From Ruegeria denitrificans (GTDB taxonomy: Bacteria > Pseudomonadota > Alphaproteobacteria > Rhodobacterales > Rhodobacteraceae): DNA of 64,000 nucleotides. Under the pieces are notes generated by a model. The model was given only the letters and a program-made list of their open reading frames with translations, made no database searches and was not told the DNA's origin. Every line of letters starts with the position of its first letter. Position 1 is the first letter of the stretch. A program made the position numbers and the translations under genes. The stretch spans positions 186,001 through 250,000 of the forward strand of contig NZ_CYUD01000008.1 in NCBI RefSeq assembly GCF_001458295.1, in the 5' to 3' direction. Shown here piece by piece: positions 62,268 through 64,000 of this stretch.

Positions 62268-63137
62268 TTAAGAGCTTGAGCTTTGGCCGAATTTCCGGAA
62301 AAGCTTGGTACGGTCGAAGGCCTGTTCCAACTCGTCCGTGCGTTCTTTGACCGAATCCCACAGGCGTTCCTGAACTTCGGCGATCACGCATTCTAGCAGC
62401 ATTACAATAGCGGCCATGGAATCCCAGGCAGACGGCACGGCGATCCGCGCGGTAAAAGTATGTTTGGCGAGCCGGTGGATAGGCGAGCGCCATTGATCGG
62501 TGAACAGCACGATTTCGGCCTCGCGTTCCTGGCACAGCTGCCCGATCAGCATGGTCGAGTTCTCATACCGCCGCACATCCAGCGCGATTAGCACGTCACC
62601 CTTGCGCACATCCAACAGGTCATGGGTCCAGGATGCCGCAAAGGGCAACAGTCGCACGTCCGGGCGGATCATCTGCAGGTGCAGGTAAAGATACTGCGCC
62701 AGCGTGCCGGTGATGCGCCCGCCGGTAATGAAGATACGACGGTCCGGGTCGCTAAGCATATTGCAAAAACTGTCAAACTCGGTTGGGTCGACTTCGTCAA
62801 TCGTGCGTTTCTGATTGGCTAGCGTCTGTTGGGAATACCGGTTCAGGATATGCTCTTCCGGCAGGTCGTTTTGCCAGACGTCGCGCTTGGCAATCGGTCC
62901 TGAGATCATCTCCTTGACCTCGCCCCGCAGGGCGGCCTGAAACTGCGGATAGCCGTCAAACCCGGTTTTCTGCAGCATACGCGCAACGGTCGTGGTGGAC
63001 ACCGAGGCCGCGCTGGCCAATTCAGTGATGCTACCCAGACCAGCCATGGGGTAATCGTCCAGCAGAACGCTGATCAGTTGCCGCTCGGATGGGGTCATCT
63101 TGTCCCGATGGGCCAAAAGCCTGTCCGTTACCCGCAC
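62268..63137 (-). CDS. MurR/RpiR-family transcriptional regulator
   Basis: 289 residues. N-terminal HTH_6 domain (ERQLISVLLDDYPMAGLGSITELASAASVSTTTVARML; short motif VSTTTVARMLQKTGF) and a C-terminal SIS domain (RRIFITGGRITGTLAQYLY, DVLIALDVRRYENSTM). These regulators usually sense sugar phosphates or related metabolites. Start is GTG 63137 with AAGGA upstream. It is divergent from the N-formylglutamate amidohydrolase gene with 91 nt between, and probably controls it. Confidence 0.9.
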   Translation of the reverse strand: MRVTDRLLAHRDKMTPSERQLISVLLDDYPMAGLGSITELASAASVSTTTVARMLQKTGFDGYPQFQAALRGEVKEMISGPIAKRDVWQNDLPEEHILNRYSQQTLANQKRTIDEVDPTEFDSFCNMLSDPDRRIFITGGRITGTLAQYLYLHLQMIRPDVRLLPFAASWTHDLLDVRKGDVLIALDVRRYENSTMLIGQLCQEREAEIVLFTDQWRSPIHRLAKHTFTARIAVPSAWDSMAAIVMLLECVIAEVQERLWDSVKERTDELEQAFDRTKLFRKFGQSSSS

Positions 63138-63228
63138 GTATGGGTCCTTTCGATCCTGCGCTATGTCAAAATTTTTTCAGCGCGTTCAAGCTTGGATGAT
63201 TTTATACAGGAAAAATATTGACAGGTGA

Positions 63229-64000
63229 ATGCTTCATGTGGAAATTTTTACATCGACACTACTCTCGGAATCGCAGGACGGCACATTGGACTTCGGAACT
63301 GTTGTTCATACGGATACAGCGGACGGCGCACCTATGGTGCTGCTGGTGTGCGAGCATGCGTCGAACCGAATCCCGAAATTTCTGGGTGACATGGGCCTGA
63401 CGGCCAAGGCGCGTGAGAGCCATATTGCATGGGACCCCGGTGCGTTGGGGGTGGCGCAGAACATGGCTGCGCAGATGTCTGCGTCTTTGGTCTATGGCGG
63501 CGTGTCGCGTCTGGTTTATGACTGTAACCGCCCGCCCGAGGCTGCAGGCGCCATGCCGGTCAGAAGCGAAGAATATGACATCCCCGCCAACGCGGCGATG
63601 ACTTCGGATGAGCGGCAAGCCCGGACAGAGAACGTTTATGTTCCGTTTTCTGACGCCCTGTCAGGCCAAATCTCGCAGCACCCTTCGCTGCAGTTGATGG
63701 TGACAGTGCACAGTTTCACGCCGGTCTATCACGGTCAAAAGCGCGAGGTGGAGCTGGGTGTCCTTCACGGCAAGGATGACCGGTTCGCAATGGCGATGAT
63801 GCAGACGGTGCCTGCCGATTCACCCTATGTGACCCTTTTGAATGAGCCCTATTCGGCGGCGGATGGGGTGGCGCATACGTTGGATATGCAAGCCTGGCCC
63901 AACGGATTGGCGAATGTGATGATCGAGATACGCAATGACCTGATCCGCACACCTGAACAGCAACGTGCCATTGCCGGGCATCTTGTGGCTTGGATCAATC
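63229..64000 (+). CDS. N-formylglutamate amidohydrolase family protein (3' end outside the window)
   Basis: 257 codons visible, still open at the right edge. VLLVCEHASNRIPKFLGDMGL with the metal-binding Glu-His pair, then HIAWDPGALGVAQNMA, RLVYDCNRPPEA, VTVHSFTPVYHG and NVMIEIRNDLI are the HutG/FGase family motifs. The enzyme frees glutamate or a similar amine from an N-formyl compound, often in histidine breakdown. ATG 63229 is taken as start (AGG just upstream); GTG 63238 is the alternative. It was found by reading the frame directly, because it has no stop in the window. Confidence 0.87.
   Translation, partial: MLHVEIFTSTLLSESQDGTLDFGTVVHTDTADGAPMVLLVCEHASNRIPKFLGDMGLTAKARESHIAWDPGALGVAQNMAAQMSASLVYGGVSRLVYDCNRPPEAAGAMPVRSEEYDIPANAAMTSDERQARTENVYVPFSDALSGQISQHPSLQLMVTVHSFTPVYHGQKREVELGVLHGKDDRFAMAMMQTVPADSPYVTLLNEPYSAADGVAHTLDMQAWPNGLANVMIEIRNDLIRTPEQQRAIAGHLVAWIN

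Noticed and set aside
1-64000. CRISPR arrays, rRNA genes, insertion sequences
   Set aside because: No regularly spaced repeats, no rRNA-like sequence and no transposase genes or terminal inverted repeats were seen.

Overview
The window reads as chromosome of a high-GC alphaproteobacterium, most likely a roseobacter-type Rhodobacteraceae. Supporting signs are the complete aerobic (CobG-type) cobalamin cluster under B12 riboswitches, an opgC-opgG-opgH glucan operon with start/stop overlaps, cbtBA, an MrpA-type antiporter and very tight alphaproteobacterial operons. The genus is inference; no 16S gene is present.

Left part (1-11.6 kb): 5' end of an mrpA-like antiporter gene, a membrane-anchored rhodanese, a secreted esterase, a TPR-opgC-opgG-opgH operon for periplasmic glucans, a TPP enzyme coupled to a family III CoA-transferase, and a DUF302 protein.

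Cobalamin part (11.6-27.9 kb): two B12 riboswitches on the minus strand. One heads DUF1636-cobW-cobN-cobG-cobH-cobI-cobJ-(cobK on the opposite strand)-cobL-cobE-cobM-cobB-cobA-cobF. The other heads cbtB-cbtA and a His-rich protein. cobK sits on the plus strand inside the minus-strand series with no intergenic room on either side. cobQ lies separately at 55.6-57.0 kb.

27.9-30.6 kb: a LysR regulator divergent from a 3-hydroxyisobutyrate-dehydrogenase-like gene, a strong terminator, and a decayed C-terminal LysR remnant.

Genomic island (30.6-52.2 kb): an intact tRNA-Cys(GCA) at 52189-52262 and a displaced 49-nt copy of its 3' part at 30606-30654 (one mismatch, same orientation) flank about 21.6 kb. 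Next to the tRNA lie a truncated tyrosine integrase, a MobC-like protein and a DUF3883 nuclease-like protein. The cargo is a two-module carbohydrate system. Module 1 has an SBP, an ATPase, a permease, a SorC regulator, an aldo-keto reductase, a GlpD/EryB-like dehydrogenase, an LsrF-like aldolase, a LyxK-like FGGY kinase, an MDR reductase, a GMC oxidoreductase and an LsrG-like ABM protein. Module 2 has an SBP, an ATPase, two permeases and a second SorC regulator. The parts resemble the Lsr (AI-2) set, but the kinase looks like an L-xylulose/erythritol kinase and the extra dehydrogenases point to a polyol or unusual sugar. The substrate is unknown.

Right part (52.4-64 kb): a PCMT-like methyltransferase, TolC, a PopZ-like repeat protein, cobQ, a small membrane protein, efp, an ABC membrane domain without ATPase, a YgfZ-like protein, a TIGR04283-like glycosyltransferase, a membrane protein of unknown role, an RpiR regulator and the start of an N-formylglutamate amidohydrolase gene.
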